A stretch of DNA of 64,000 nt from Stutzerimonas stutzeri (lineage in GTDB: Bacteria; Pseudomonadota; Gammaproteobacteria; Pseudomonadales; Pseudomonadaceae). Position 1 is the stretch's first letter. Each line of letters starts with the position of its first letter. Below the pieces are notes generated by a model. It did no database searches and was not told where the DNA came from. It worked only from the letters and a program-made list of their open reading frames with translations. The stretch is from the NCBI RefSeq assembly GCF_019090095.1, contig NZ_JAGQFP010000004.1, positions 114,861 to 178,860 of the forward strand, given 5' to 3'. Shown here piece by piece: positions 1 to 7,500 of the stretch. A program made the position numbers and the translations under genes.

Positions 1-237
1 CTGTTCTTCGTCCTGCGTGACCGGCGCCCGCGCGCGGCGCGCTACGCATTGGCCTTCGCCTTGGCGCTGGGCACCGTGCTGTCGGTCGGACGGGTGATGC
101 AAGGTGCGCACTTCATGTCGCACAACCTCTGGACGCTGCTGTTCGACTGGCTGATCGGCGTGGCCTGCTACCGGCTGGTGCTGTACCGACGCACCCCAGC
201 GCCGGCCCTGGCACCGGTCGCTGAAGTGGCTCGCTGA
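1..237 (+). CDS. PAP2-family membrane phosphatase, C-terminal part
   Basis: The open frame enters from the left edge in frame 1 and ends at a TGA at 235-237, so only about the last 78 residues are present. The visible part has a hydrophobic helix (ALAFALALGTVL), then GRVMQGAHFMSHNLW, which matches the last conserved PAP2 block (Arg and His of the active site), then a second hydrophobic helix. Family members are inner-membrane phosphatases acting on lipid pyrophosphates or lipid A phosphates; the substrate here is unknown. A GC-rich hairpin follows at 285-307. Confidence 0.75.
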   Translation: MFFVLRDRRPRAARYALAFALALGTVLSVGRVMQGAHFMSHNLWTLLFDWLIGVACYRLVLYRRTPAPALAPVAEVAR

Positions 238-284
238 GGCGCGAAGCCACGCGCGCCGATCCACATTCTTCAGCAGTCGAACCG

Positions 285-316
285 AACGCCGGGCCTCACC
301 CGGCGTTGTGCTTTGC
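285..316 (+). terminator. Hairpin downstream of the PAP2 gene
   Basis: Inverted repeat AACGCCGGG (285-293), loop CCTCA, CCCGGCGTT (299-307), followed by the weakly T-rich GTGCTTTGC. Probably a factor-independent terminator for the phosphatase gene, but the T tract is poor. Confidence 0.5.
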
Positions 317-399
317 AGGTCAAGCCAGGCAACCGAACAGCGGCTACGGGGCGCCAACTGCAGCGCCCCGGCCATTCGCGTCAGAGGGGAGACATGGAC

Positions 400-822
400 T
401 CAGGGGCGGTGGTACGCCTGTGCCTTGGCCTGATCGACGTGGTGGCGCCATTCGCGATCGCGCTCACGCTGCAGCGAGTCGTCGCGCCAGGCCGAGCCGC
501 CGGCAGGCGCGGTCAGCATGGCCTGGCATTGGGCGTAGCCGTCCTCCCAACCATCGGCATACAGCGGCTGCGCACGAAAACGCGTCGGGTCCTTGCGATA
601 GGACGCCAACATGCCCGCGGCCTGGCGACCGCTGCTGCACCCCGCATCGAAGCCCGCGGCGTAATCGGGTGGCGAACCGGCAGCGAGCAGGCCCTGGGCC
701 GTGCTCTGGCAGCCAGCCAGTGTGGCCCCGACCAGCAGCCAGGCGAGTAACGCAGAAGGTGCGCGCGGACGCTGAAGAGGCCGGGCGGCGAAAGGGGCGA
801 AACGCGGGAACTGCATGGCCAT
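400..822 (-). CDS. Small putative lipoprotein of unknown function
   Basis: 140 residues. The N-terminus is basic, followed by a hydrophobic stretch (LLAWLLVGATLAG) ending in the lipobox LAGC, so it is predicted to be lipidated at Cys38 or nearby. The mature part is short and has two GY/GF-D-x-G-type segments (AAGFDAGCSSG, ADGWEDGYAQC) with paired cysteines. I do not recognise a family. A GAGG sits seven bases before the ATG at 820-822. It stands alone, convergent with the PAP2 gene. Confidence 0.6.
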   Translation of the reverse strand: MAMQFPRFAPFAARPLQRPRAPSALLAWLLVGATLAGCQSTAQGLLAAGSPPDYAAGFDAGCSSGRQAAGMLASYRKDPTRFRAQPLYADGWEDGYAQCQAMLTAPAGGSAWRDDSLQRERDREWRHHVDQAKAQAYHRP

Positions 823-959
823 CGGGGAACCTCACCTGGGTGCTGGAGCATCAGCATCGCGGGCCAACAGGGTTGCCGCGATCATGACCGAAGTCTGCGC
901 GGCAGCCCGTCAGTGTTCCGTCAAACCCGCGTGAAGGTCCCGTGAAAACCGCCCTCCGC

Positions 960-1907
960 CTACGGACGGCGGAAGCGGTAGAACAGGTTCGGCTCGCTGA
1001 CCACGTAGAGGGCGCCGTCATTGTCCAGGGTCACGCCTTCGGGGTGCGGGGCGGTGTGCTGGAGATCGCTGGTGAACCGGTTGAAGCTGCGGTAGCTGAG
1101 CATCTCACCGCGGTCGCTGAGCTCCATGAGCAGGTGCGATTCATCGCTGAGCAGCAGCAGGTGGCCCGTGTCGGCATCGAAATGGATGTCCGACAGGTCG
1201 GTGGCGAAGACCTGATCGTCGATCCAGTCGGTGTGATCGATGATCTTCAGCTGCAGCGGGCCATCGAGGCTAGCCGCCACGCCCCGCACCTCGTAGAGCT
1301 GGCGCGGGTCGCGTTCCTTGACGATGAACAGGCGATCCCCGGCGGCATCGTAGCTCAGGCCCTCGAAGCCCTTGTTGCCGTTCAGGTGGATGCCCAGGGA
1401 CAAGAACTGCGCCTCGGACACATCGATGCTGCGCGGCGCCGCCGGCAGGCTGAAGATGCTCACCTGCTGTGCACGTTCATCGGACACCGCCACGCGTCCG
1501 TTGCCCATGTAGGTCACCCCTTCGATATCGCCGAAGCCGGTCAACGGATAGTGCTCGAGCAGCTCGCCGGTCTTGCTCAGCACCAGCAATTCGGTAGGGC
1601 CGCCGTTGACCACTGCCAACAGCCGGTCGAGGTCGCGGTCATAGGTAATGGCCGACAGGTTGCGCTCGATGCCGGCGATGGGCTTGCCGTCGATATCGAC
1701 CTGGTAGCCGGGCAGCCAACGGTCGGCCGAGACGTCGCGGGTAACGTCCATCTGCCGGGTCAGGTAGAAGTACAGCCGCTCGTTCCAGTGCAGCGCCAGC
1801 TCCGTCGCGAGAAAGACCGCCAGCGCGACGAGCAGTCCGACCGCCCGATACCGGCGCTTGAACAGCGCGCCCAGGCGTTGCGACGGGTGAGAGGCTGTGT
1901 GCAGCAT
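960..1907 (-). CDS. SdiA-regulated-family beta-propeller protein (YjiK-like)
   Basis: 315 residues. One N-terminal membrane helix (about residues 21-37, VGLLVALAVFLATELAL) precedes an extracytoplasmic domain with repeating blade-like segments such as SAITYDRDLDRLLAV, GDIEGVTYMG and KGFEGLSYDAAGDRLFIV, typical of the SdiA-regulated (PF06977) fold. Function is not established for the family. The start at 1905-1907 was chosen because it opens directly before the membrane helix and has GGAAG upstream; the frame extends further 5' but overlaps the divergent gene. Confidence 0.75.
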   Translation of the reverse strand: MLHTASHPSQRLGALFKRRYRAVGLLVALAVFLATELALHWNERLYFYLTRQMDVTRDVSADRWLPGYQVDIDGKPIAGIERNLSAITYDRDLDRLLAVVNGGPTELLVLSKTGELLEHYPLTGFGDIEGVTYMGNGRVAVSDERAQQVSIFSLPAAPRSIDVSEAQFLSLGIHLNGNKGFEGLSYDAAGDRLFIVKERDPRQLYEVRGVAASLDGPLQLKIIDHTDWIDDQVFATDLSDIHFDADTGHLLLLSDESHLLMELSDRGEMLSYRSFNRFTSDLQHTAPHPEGVTLDNDGALYVVSEPNLFYRFRRP

Positions 1908-1965
1908 CGTGGTTTCTTCCTTCTTATCGCCGGCACGCCGGCCTGGTCTGCTCGAGGAGCACTGG

Positions 1966-2361
1966 ATGTTCGGCCTGTCTCGCTTCATCACACGCCTGCA
2001 AGGCTGGGCTCGCCAGCTCAAACGTGACGTCATGACCCTCTGGCTCTGTGCCCGCCACCCGGATACGCCCTGGTGGCTGCGTGCCCTGCTGGTCTGCGTC
2101 GTCGCCTATGCGCTCAGTCCGATCGACCTGATCCCGGATTTCATCCCGGTGCTCGGCTATCTCGACGATCTGCTGCTGTTGCCCCTGGGCATCTGGCTGG
2201 CGATACGTCTGATGCCGCCGGCCATCCTCAACGAGTGCCGCGCCCAGGCCCTCGCCTGGGAGCACACGCCGCGCCCGGTCAGCCGCGCCGGTGCGGTAGC
2301 GGTGGTGCTGATCTGGACGCTGGGCGTCGCTGCCCTGGCCTACTGGCTGATGCGGCGGTGA
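1966..2361 (+). CDS. YkvA-family (DUF1232) small membrane protein
   Basis: 131 residues. The signature YALSPIDLIPDFIPVLGYLDD is the hallmark of DUF1232/YkvA proteins and is flanked by hydrophobic segments (residues about 37-50 and 105-125). Role unknown. The ATG at 1966 is preceded by GAGGAG; it diverges from the SdiA-regulated gene with 58 bases between start codons. Confidence 0.8.
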   Translation: MFGLSRFITRLQGWARQLKRDVMTLWLCARHPDTPWWLRALLVCVVAYALSPIDLIPDFIPVLGYLDDLLLLPLGIWLAIRLMPPAILNECRAQALAWEHTPRPVSRAGAVAVVLIWTLGVAALAYWLMRR

Positions 2362-2449
2362 GCGACAGGGCCGACCATAAACAAGCGCATGTGAAAAAAA
2401 TGTCGCGAGCGCAGCGGCCATGCAGCCCCCAGCTGGCCGTTGCGTGAGG

Positions 2450-2482
2450 CTTAAGACTGACTTAAGGCTGGCCCCCAACAAT
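2450..2482 (+). promoter_or_regulatory. PmrA/QseB-type direct repeat and promoter of the acyltransferase-ligase-diiron operon
   Basis: CTTAAG (2450-2455), ACTGA, CTTAAG (2461-2466): two perfect half-sites with an 11-base period, matching the YTTAAK-N5-YTTAAK recognition pattern of PmrA-type response regulators. A weak -10-like AACAAT lies at 2477-2482. The next gene starts 45 bases downstream and the same operon encodes a response regulator of this subfamily, so autoregulation is likely. The repeat is seen directly; the regulator assignment is inference. Confidence 0.6.
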
Positions 2483-2511
2483 CGCCCCAGGCATCTAACC
2501 GAGGTTCCCCG

Positions 2512-3200
2512 ATGGAACTGCCCTGGGTTGAAAACACTGACGTACTGGCACGCATTGGCCGCGAGTCGCCGCTGACCCTGCAACTGGCGCAACCGGGCCA
2601 AGGCACGCGCCGCGAGGCGCTGGAAGCATTCATCAGCCAGCGCTTTGCCGAGCACTACCAGGCGCGGGTGCGCCACTTCATGCCCTGCCTGCTGGGCCTG
2701 CATAGTGAGGACGGCCAGGTGCAGGGCGCGGTCGGCTTGCGCAGCGCGCAACGCCGGCCCCTGTTTCTCGAACGCTACCTGGACGATCCCATCGAAGCGG
2801 CCGTGAGCCGCTGCAGCGGTGCGCCGGTCCCGCGCGCCGAGATCGTCGAGGTCGGCAACCTGGCCGCCTTCGGCAACGCTTCGGCGCGGCTGCTGATCGT
2901 CGCACTGACCGATCTGCTGGTCGCCCAGGGCTTTCGCTGGGTGGTCTTCACCGGCACGCCCGGCTGCTCAACAGCTTCCAGCGCCTGGCGCTCGACCCGC
3001 TGCCGCTGGGCCTGGCCGATCCGGCACGAATGGGCGAGGAACTGGCCGACTGGGGCAGCTACTACGCCAGCCGGCCGCAGGTCATGGCCGGCGAGATCCT
3101 GCCCGGCCACCAGCGCCTGCAGCAGCTGGGCGTCTATCCGCGGCTGGGCTACGAGCCACTGTTCAATGCCGGAGAGGTGCCTTATGCAGCCTGCAGCTGA
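2512..3200 (+). pseudogene. Thermostable-hemolysin-family (GNAT-like) protein, frameshifted
   Basis: First gene of the operon; GAGG precedes the ATG. The first ~150 codons encode a T_hemolysin-type N-terminus (RFAEHYQARVRHFMPCLLGL, ILEVGNLA-like IVEVGNLAAFGNASARLL). After WVVFTGTP (codons to about 2960) the homologous reading continues one base out of frame (LLNSFQRLALDPLPLGLADP to LGVYPRLGYEPLFNAGEV) and stops at 3198-3200. One base, probably a C in the run at 2958-2961, appears missing. Read as given, the frame instead runs on into the ligase gene. Family proteins resemble acetyltransferases; the true function is uncertain. It may be a mutation or a sequencing error. Confidence 0.7.
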
Positions 3201-4635
3201 ACGCTTCTGGACGATACTTGAGCGCCACGAGGGCGTCGCCCTGCGCGAAAGTGCGACTCAACTGAGCTACGCGCAACTGCGCGAGGAAGTGGCAAGGCGC
3301 GCCGAGCAGCTGGTTCGGCTGGACGTGCAGCGGGTCGCCCTAGCCCTGGACAACGGCCTGGAATGGGCGCTGTGGGATCTTGCGCTGCTGTGCGCCGAGC
3401 GCGTCTGCGTGCCGCTGCCGGGCTTCTTCTCGCCGGCGCAGCATGCCCATGTGCTGCAGCATGCCGGCATCGATTGCCTGATCGGACCGGCGAACGCGCT
3501 GACCGATGCAGCCGGCTTCACGGCGACCGCGCCCGGCCTTCTGCAGCGTTCCCTGCATGCGGTGACCGCCGTGCCTGCCGGCACGCTGAAAATCACCTAC
3601 ACCTCCGGCACCACCGGTCAGCCCAAGGGCGTCTGCCTGGATGCGGGCGCCCAGCTCGCCGTGGCCGAGAGCCTGTGGCAGGCCAGCCTGCCCTGCGCCG
3701 TGCAGCAGCACCTGTGCGTGTTGCCGCTGGCCACCCTGCTGGAAAACATCGCCGGGCTCTACGCACCGCTGCTGGCCGGTGCCTGCATCGAACTGCGGCC
3801 CTTGGCCGAGATCGGCTTCAGCGGCAGCACCGGCTTCGACCTGCCGCGCTTTCTCACCACCCTCAACGAGAGCCGCCCGCATAGCCTGATCTTGCTGCCG
3901 CAACTCCTGCTGGCGATGGTCAGCGCCGCGGAACAGGGTGTGCCGCTGCCCGATTCGCTGCGTTTCGTCGCCGTTGGCGGCGGCCGGGTCGCTCCGCAGC
4001 TGCTCGAGCGCGCCGACCGCCTCGGGCTGCCGGTATTCGAGGGCTACGGGCTGTCCGAGTGCGCCTCGGTGGTCTGCCTCAACACGCCCGCGGCGCGGCG
4101 CATCGGCACGGTCGGCCGGCCATTGCCACACGTCGAGGTGCGCCTGGCCGACGATGGCGAGGTGCAGGTCAAGGGCCCGCATATGCTCGGTTACCTTGGT
4201 GAGCCGGTGCAGCCGACTGACTGGCTGGCCACCGGCGACCTCGGCCACTTCGACGACGGTTTCCTGGTCCTGCATGGGCGCAAGAAGCACCAGTTCGTCA
4301 CCGCCTACGGGCGCAACGTGAATCCCGAATGGGTGGAAGCCGAACTGGTCCAGCAGGCGCCCATCGCCCAGGCCTGGCTGCATGGCGAGGCGCTGCCGCA
4401 AAACGTCGCCGTGCTGGTACCGCGTCGCGGCGATTGCAGCGACGCCGAGCTGCAGGCCGCGGTGGACCGGGTCAACGCCGGCCTGCCTGACTACGCCCGC
4501 GCGCACCACTGGTTGCGCGCCACGGCGCCCTTCAACGCCGCTAACGACCTGGCGACGAGCAACGGCCGCCTGCGCCGCGCCGCCCTGCTGGACGCCTATG
4601 GCGCCCGCATCGACTCCCTTTTGCCCTCTGCCTGA
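3184..4635 (+). CDS. AMP-forming acyl ligase (acyl-CoA synthetase-like)
   Basis: 483 residues, short for the superfamily. The adenylation P-loop YTSGTTGQPKG is at residues 139-149; later motifs are VFEGYGLSEC and ATGDLGHFDDG followed by GRKKHQFVTAYGRNVNPEWVE. The C-terminal motif normally holding the catalytic lysine (NGKL-type) reads NGRLRR here. It is expected to activate a carboxylic acid as acyl-AMP, perhaps fatty, for the neighbouring enzymes. Its ATG overlaps the restored frame of the upstream gene by 17 bases, and its stop overlaps the next potential start, indicating translational coupling. Substrate unknown. Confidence 0.8.
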   Translation: MQPAAERFWTILERHEGVALRESATQLSYAQLREEVARRAEQLVRLDVQRVALALDNGLEWALWDLALLCAERVCVPLPGFFSPAQHAHVLQHAGIDCLIGPANALTDAAGFTATAPGLLQRSLHAVTAVPAGTLKITYTSGTTGQPKGVCLDAGAQLAVAESLWQASLPCAVQQHLCVLPLATLLENIAGLYAPLLAGACIELRPLAEIGFSGSTGFDLPRFLTTLNESRPHSLILLPQLLLAMVSAAEQGVPLPDSLRFVAVGGGRVAPQLLERADRLGLPVFEGYGLSECASVVCLNTPAARRIGTVGRPLPHVEVRLADDGEVQVKGPHMLGYLGEPVQPTDWLATGDLGHFDDGFLVLHGRKKHQFVTAYGRNVNPEWVEAELVQQAPIAQAWLHGEALPQNVAVLVPRRGDCSDAELQAAVDRVNAGLPDYARAHHWLRATAPFNAANDLATSNGRLRRAALLDAYGARIDSLLPSA

Positions 4636-4646
4636 TGAGGTTTTCC

Positions 4647-5294
4647 ATGGCGTTCTACGACGAACTGCAACAACAGACCAGCGAAGCCCGCGAGTCCCTG
4701 CTGGCCGCACCAATCATTCATGCCGCGCTGACTGGCGCCGCCACCCGCGAGCAATACATCGCCTTCCTGACCCAGGCCTACCATCACGTCAAGCACACCG
4801 TGCCGCTGCTGATGGCCTGCGGTGCACGGCTGCCGGAACGGCTGGAATGGCTGCGCGAGGCGATCGCCGAATACATCGAGGAAGAGACCGGCCATCAGGA
4901 ATGGATCCTCAACGACATCCGCGCCTGCGGCGGCGATGCCGAAGCGGTGCGCCACGGCCAGCCGGCCTTGGCCACCGAACTGATGGTCGCCTATGTCTAC
5001 GACCGCATCGCGCGGCATAACCCGGTGAGTTTCTTCGGCATGGTCAACGTGCTTGAAGGTACCAGCATCGCCCTGGCGACCCAGGCCGCCGGCGTGCTGC
5101 AAGACAGCCTGCAGCTGCCGGCCAAGGCCTTCAGCTACCTGACGTCCCACGGCAGCCTGGACATGGAGCACATCGAGTTCTTCAAGCGACTGATGAATCG
5201 CCTCGACGACGAGGACGACAAGGCAGCCGTGGTCCACACCGCTCGCGTGGTGTTCCGCCTCTACGGCGACATCTTCCGTGGCCTGAGCGCCTGA
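4647..5294 (+). CDS. Heme-oxygenase-like di-iron oxidase/oxygenase (HDO), TenA-like fold
   Basis: 215 residues, all-helical. Candidate metal ligands follow the HDO pattern: EEETGH (Glu78-80, His83), VLEGTS (Glu137) and H168-x3-D172-x2-H175 in TSHGSLDMEH. HDO enzymes use a non-heme di-iron centre to oxidise amino-acid or fatty-acid substrates, for example UndA-type 1-alkene formation. Here a ligase precedes and a dehydrogenase follows, suggesting oxidation of an activated or free acid, but this is inference. The start at 4647 is supported by GAGG six bases upstream; an ATG at 4635 overlapping the ligase stop is the alternative. Confidence 0.75.
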   Translation: MAFYDELQQQTSEARESLLAAPIIHAALTGAATREQYIAFLTQAYHHVKHTVPLLMACGARLPERLEWLREAIAEYIEEETGHQEWILNDIRACGGDAEAVRHGQPALATELMVAYVYDRIARHNPVSFFGMVNVLEGTSIALATQAAGVLQDSLQLPAKAFSYLTSHGSLDMEHIEFFKRLMNRLDDEDDKAAVVHTARVVFRLYGDIFRGLSA

Positions 5295-5304
5295 GGGATC
5301 CGCC

Positions 5305-6144
5305 ATGCGACTGGAACAATGCCGTGCCCTGCTGACCGGGGCCAGTGGCGGAATCGGCCAGGCCCTGGTCGAACGACTCTGCGCCGGTGGCGCCCACCTG
5401 CTGCTGGTCGGCCGTGACGGCCTGGCGCTCGACAGCCTGGCGCGTCGCTACCCCGGCCAGGTCAACGTGATCTGTGCCGACCTGGCGCTACGCACCGGGC
5501 GGCAGACCGTGCTCGAAGCCGCCCGCCGTTTCGGCGGTCTCAATTGCGTGATCAACGCCGCCGGTGTCAACCAGTTCAGCCTACTCGAACACCAGGACGA
5601 GGACGCCATCGCGCGGCTGATCGGCGTCAACGTCACGGCCACGCTGCAGCTGACCCACCTGCTGCTGCCCTTGCTGCACACCCAGCCGCAGGCACTGCTG
5701 GTCAACCTCGGCTCGACCTTCGGTTCCATCGGCTACCCCGGCTTCGCCGCCTACTGCGCCAGCAAATTCGCCGTACGCGGGTTCTCCGAAGCACTGCGCC
5801 GCGAGCTCGCCGACAGCCACATCAAGGTGCTCTACATCGCGCCGCGTGCCACCCGCACGGCAATGAACAGCGCCGACGTGGTGGCGATGAACGACGCGCT
5901 CAAGGTCGGCCTGGACGATCCCCAGGCCGTGGCCCGACAGATCGTCCAGGCGATCAGCGTCGAACGCGAAGAGCTCTACCTCGGCTGGCCGGAAAAACTC
6001 TTCGTGCGCCTCAACGGCCTGCTGCCGCGCCTGGTCGACCAGTCCCTGCGCAAGCAGCTGCCGGTGATCAAGCGCTTCGCCCGGGCCGAACCGCCCGCAC
6101 CGGCCACCCAACCCTCGACATCTTCCGGAGAACAGCATCCATGA
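5305..6144 (+). CDS. Short-chain dehydrogenase/reductase (classical SDR)
   Basis: 279 residues. Rossmann motif TGASGGIG at 11-18, NAAG at 84-87, and the catalytic set Ser137, Tyr150, Lys154 (GST, then YCASK) are all present. An NAD(P)(H)-dependent oxidoreduction of a carbonyl or hydroxyl in the product of the preceding enzymes is expected; the substrate is unknown. It lies 10 bases after the HDO gene and overlaps the next gene through ATGA. The Pro/Ala-rich tail (residues about 264-279) is not conserved in the fold. Confidence 0.85.
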   Translation: MRLEQCRALLTGASGGIGQALVERLCAGGAHLLLVGRDGLALDSLARRYPGQVNVICADLALRTGRQTVLEAARRFGGLNCVINAAGVNQFSLLEHQDEDAIARLIGVNVTATLQLTHLLLPLLHTQPQALLVNLGSTFGSIGYPGFAAYCASKFAVRGFSEALRRELADSHIKVLYIAPRATRTAMNSADVVAMNDALKVGLDDPQAVARQIVQAISVEREELYLGWPEKLFVRLNGLLPRLVDQSLRKQLPVIKRFARAEPPAPATQPSTSSGEQHP

Positions 6145-6791
6145 AAAGCCTGATCGGCCTCTGCCTCGCCCTGCTGGCAATAGTCAGCACACCCTCCTTC
6201 GCCCTGACGCCAGCCGGCGATGCGGCCCTGCACCAATTGCAGACGCGCTGGGCCGAGATCAACTACCAGCTGCCCAAGGCGCAGCGCGAAACCGCCTTCG
6301 AACGACTCGCCGGCCGCGCCGAGCAAGCCGTGGCAAGCGAGCCCGACGCCGCCGAACTGCGTATCTGGCACGGCATCGTGCTCAGCACCTGGGCCGGCGC
6401 CAAAGGCGGGCTCGGCGCGCTCGGGCTGGTCAAGCAGGCCAAGGCCGAGCTGGAAAAAGCCATCGAAATCGACCCCAAGGCACTGGACGGCTCGGCCTAC
6501 ACCAGCCTCGCGACGCTCTATTACCAGGTGCCCGGCTGGCCGATCGGCTTCGGTGACGACGACAAGGCCCAGGCGCTGTTCCAGCAGGCCTTGAGCCTGA
6601 ACCCGAACGGCATCGATCCCAACTATTTCCATGGTGATTTCCTGCAGCGCCAGAAGCGTTATGCCGAGGCCCGGACCGCCCTGCAGAAAGCCCTAGCCGC
6701 GCCTGCCCGCCCCGGTCGCGAGGTCGCCGACGCCGGCCGCCGAGAGGAAGCCCGGGCCCTGCTTACCCAGGTCGAGGAAAAGCTGGAATAA
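6141..6791 (+). CDS. Exported TPR-type protein
   Basis: 216 residues. It begins with a Sec signal peptide (MKSLIGLCLALLAIVSTPSFA, cleavage near residue 21). The rest is helical, with TPR-like segments including AKAELEKAIEIDPKAL and ALFQQALSLNPNGIDPN. It probably resides in the periplasm and mediates protein contacts. Its start overlaps the SDR stop (ATGA), so it belongs to the same operon; a structural rather than catalytic role is likely, but no function is known. Confidence 0.7.
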   Translation: MKSLIGLCLALLAIVSTPSFALTPAGDAALHQLQTRWAEINYQLPKAQRETAFERLAGRAEQAVASEPDAAELRIWHGIVLSTWAGAKGGLGALGLVKQAKAELEKAIEIDPKALDGSAYTSLATLYYQVPGWPIGFGDDDKAQALFQQALSLNPNGIDPNYFHGDFLQRQKRYAEARTALQKALAAPARPGREVADAGRREEARALLTQVEEKLE

Positions 6792-6840
6792 GCGCCCGCG
6801 ACGGAGTTGAATGAACCGCACCGCCGCCCTGAGGAACCAC

Positions 6841-7500
6841 ATGCGCATTCTGCTGGTAGAAGACGATCACGCGCTGGGCGAAGGCATTCGCACGGCGCTC
6901 AAGCCGGAGCGCTACACCGTCGATTGGTTGCTCGACGGCGCCAGCGCGCTGCATGCACTGACCCACGAAAGCTTCGACCTGGCGATACTCGACCTCGGCC
7001 TGCCGCGCCTGGACGGCCTGGAGCTGCTCAAGCGCCTGCGCGCGGCGGGCAACCCGGTCCCGGTGCTGGTACTGACCGCGCGCGATGCCACCAGCGACCG
7101 GATCGCCGGGCTCGATGCCGGCGCCGACGATTACCTGGTCAAGCCCTTCGATGTCGCCGAGCTCAAGGCCCGCCTGCGCGCCTTGCTGCGCCGCAGCTTC
7201 AACCGCCCGGAGCCCACCCTGGAGTACCGCGGCATCCTCCTCGATCCGGTCAATCAACAGGTCAGCTACCAGGGCGCGCCGGTCAGCCTGCCGCGCAAGG
7301 AGTTCGTCCTGCTCCATGAACTGCTCTCCCAGCCCGGCCGCGTGCTGACGCGCGATCGCCTGCAGCAGGTGCTCTACGGCTGGGACGAGGACGTCGAAAG
7401 CAACGCGCTGGAGGTGCACATCCACCACCTGCGCAAGAAATTCTTCCCCGAGCTGATCCGCACCGTGCGCGGGGTCGGCTACCTGGTGGACAAATGCTGA
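6841..7500 (+). CDS. OmpR-family response regulator, PmrA/QseB subgroup
   Basis: 219 residues. The receiver domain has the acidic pair Asp8-Asp9, phospho-acceptor Asp51 (LAILDLGLPRLDG) and the LVKPF lysine; a winged-helix DNA-binding domain follows (RKEFVLLHELL to HIHHLRKKF and TVRGVGYLV). GAGG lies upstream of the ATG at 6841; an upstream in-frame ATG at 6811 would add ten residues not typical of the family. It is the likely regulator of the CTTAAG-N5-CTTAAG site upstream of this operon. Confidence 0.9.
   Translation: MRILLVEDDHALGEGIRTALKPERYTVDWLLDGASALHALTHESFDLAILDLGLPRLDGLELLKRLRAAGNPVPVLVLTARDATSDRIAGLDAGADDYLVKPFDVAELKARLRALLRRSFNRPEPTLEYRGILLDPVNQQVSYQGAPVSLPRKEFVLLHELLSQPGRVLTRDRLQQVLYGWDEDVESNALEVHIHHLRKKFFPELIRTVRGVGYLVDKC

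Noticed and set aside
2941..2975. Programmed -1 ribosomal frameshifting at the T_hemolysin break
   Set aside because: No X-XXY-YYZ slippery heptamer or downstream hairpin is visible; a lost base next to a C run explains it more simply.
2512..4635. A single 707-residue fusion of a hemolysin-like protein with the ligase
   Set aside because: The segment between about 2961 and 3183 is nonsense in this frame but homologous in the -1 frame, and the ligase has its own start at 3184 with normal family length beginning there.
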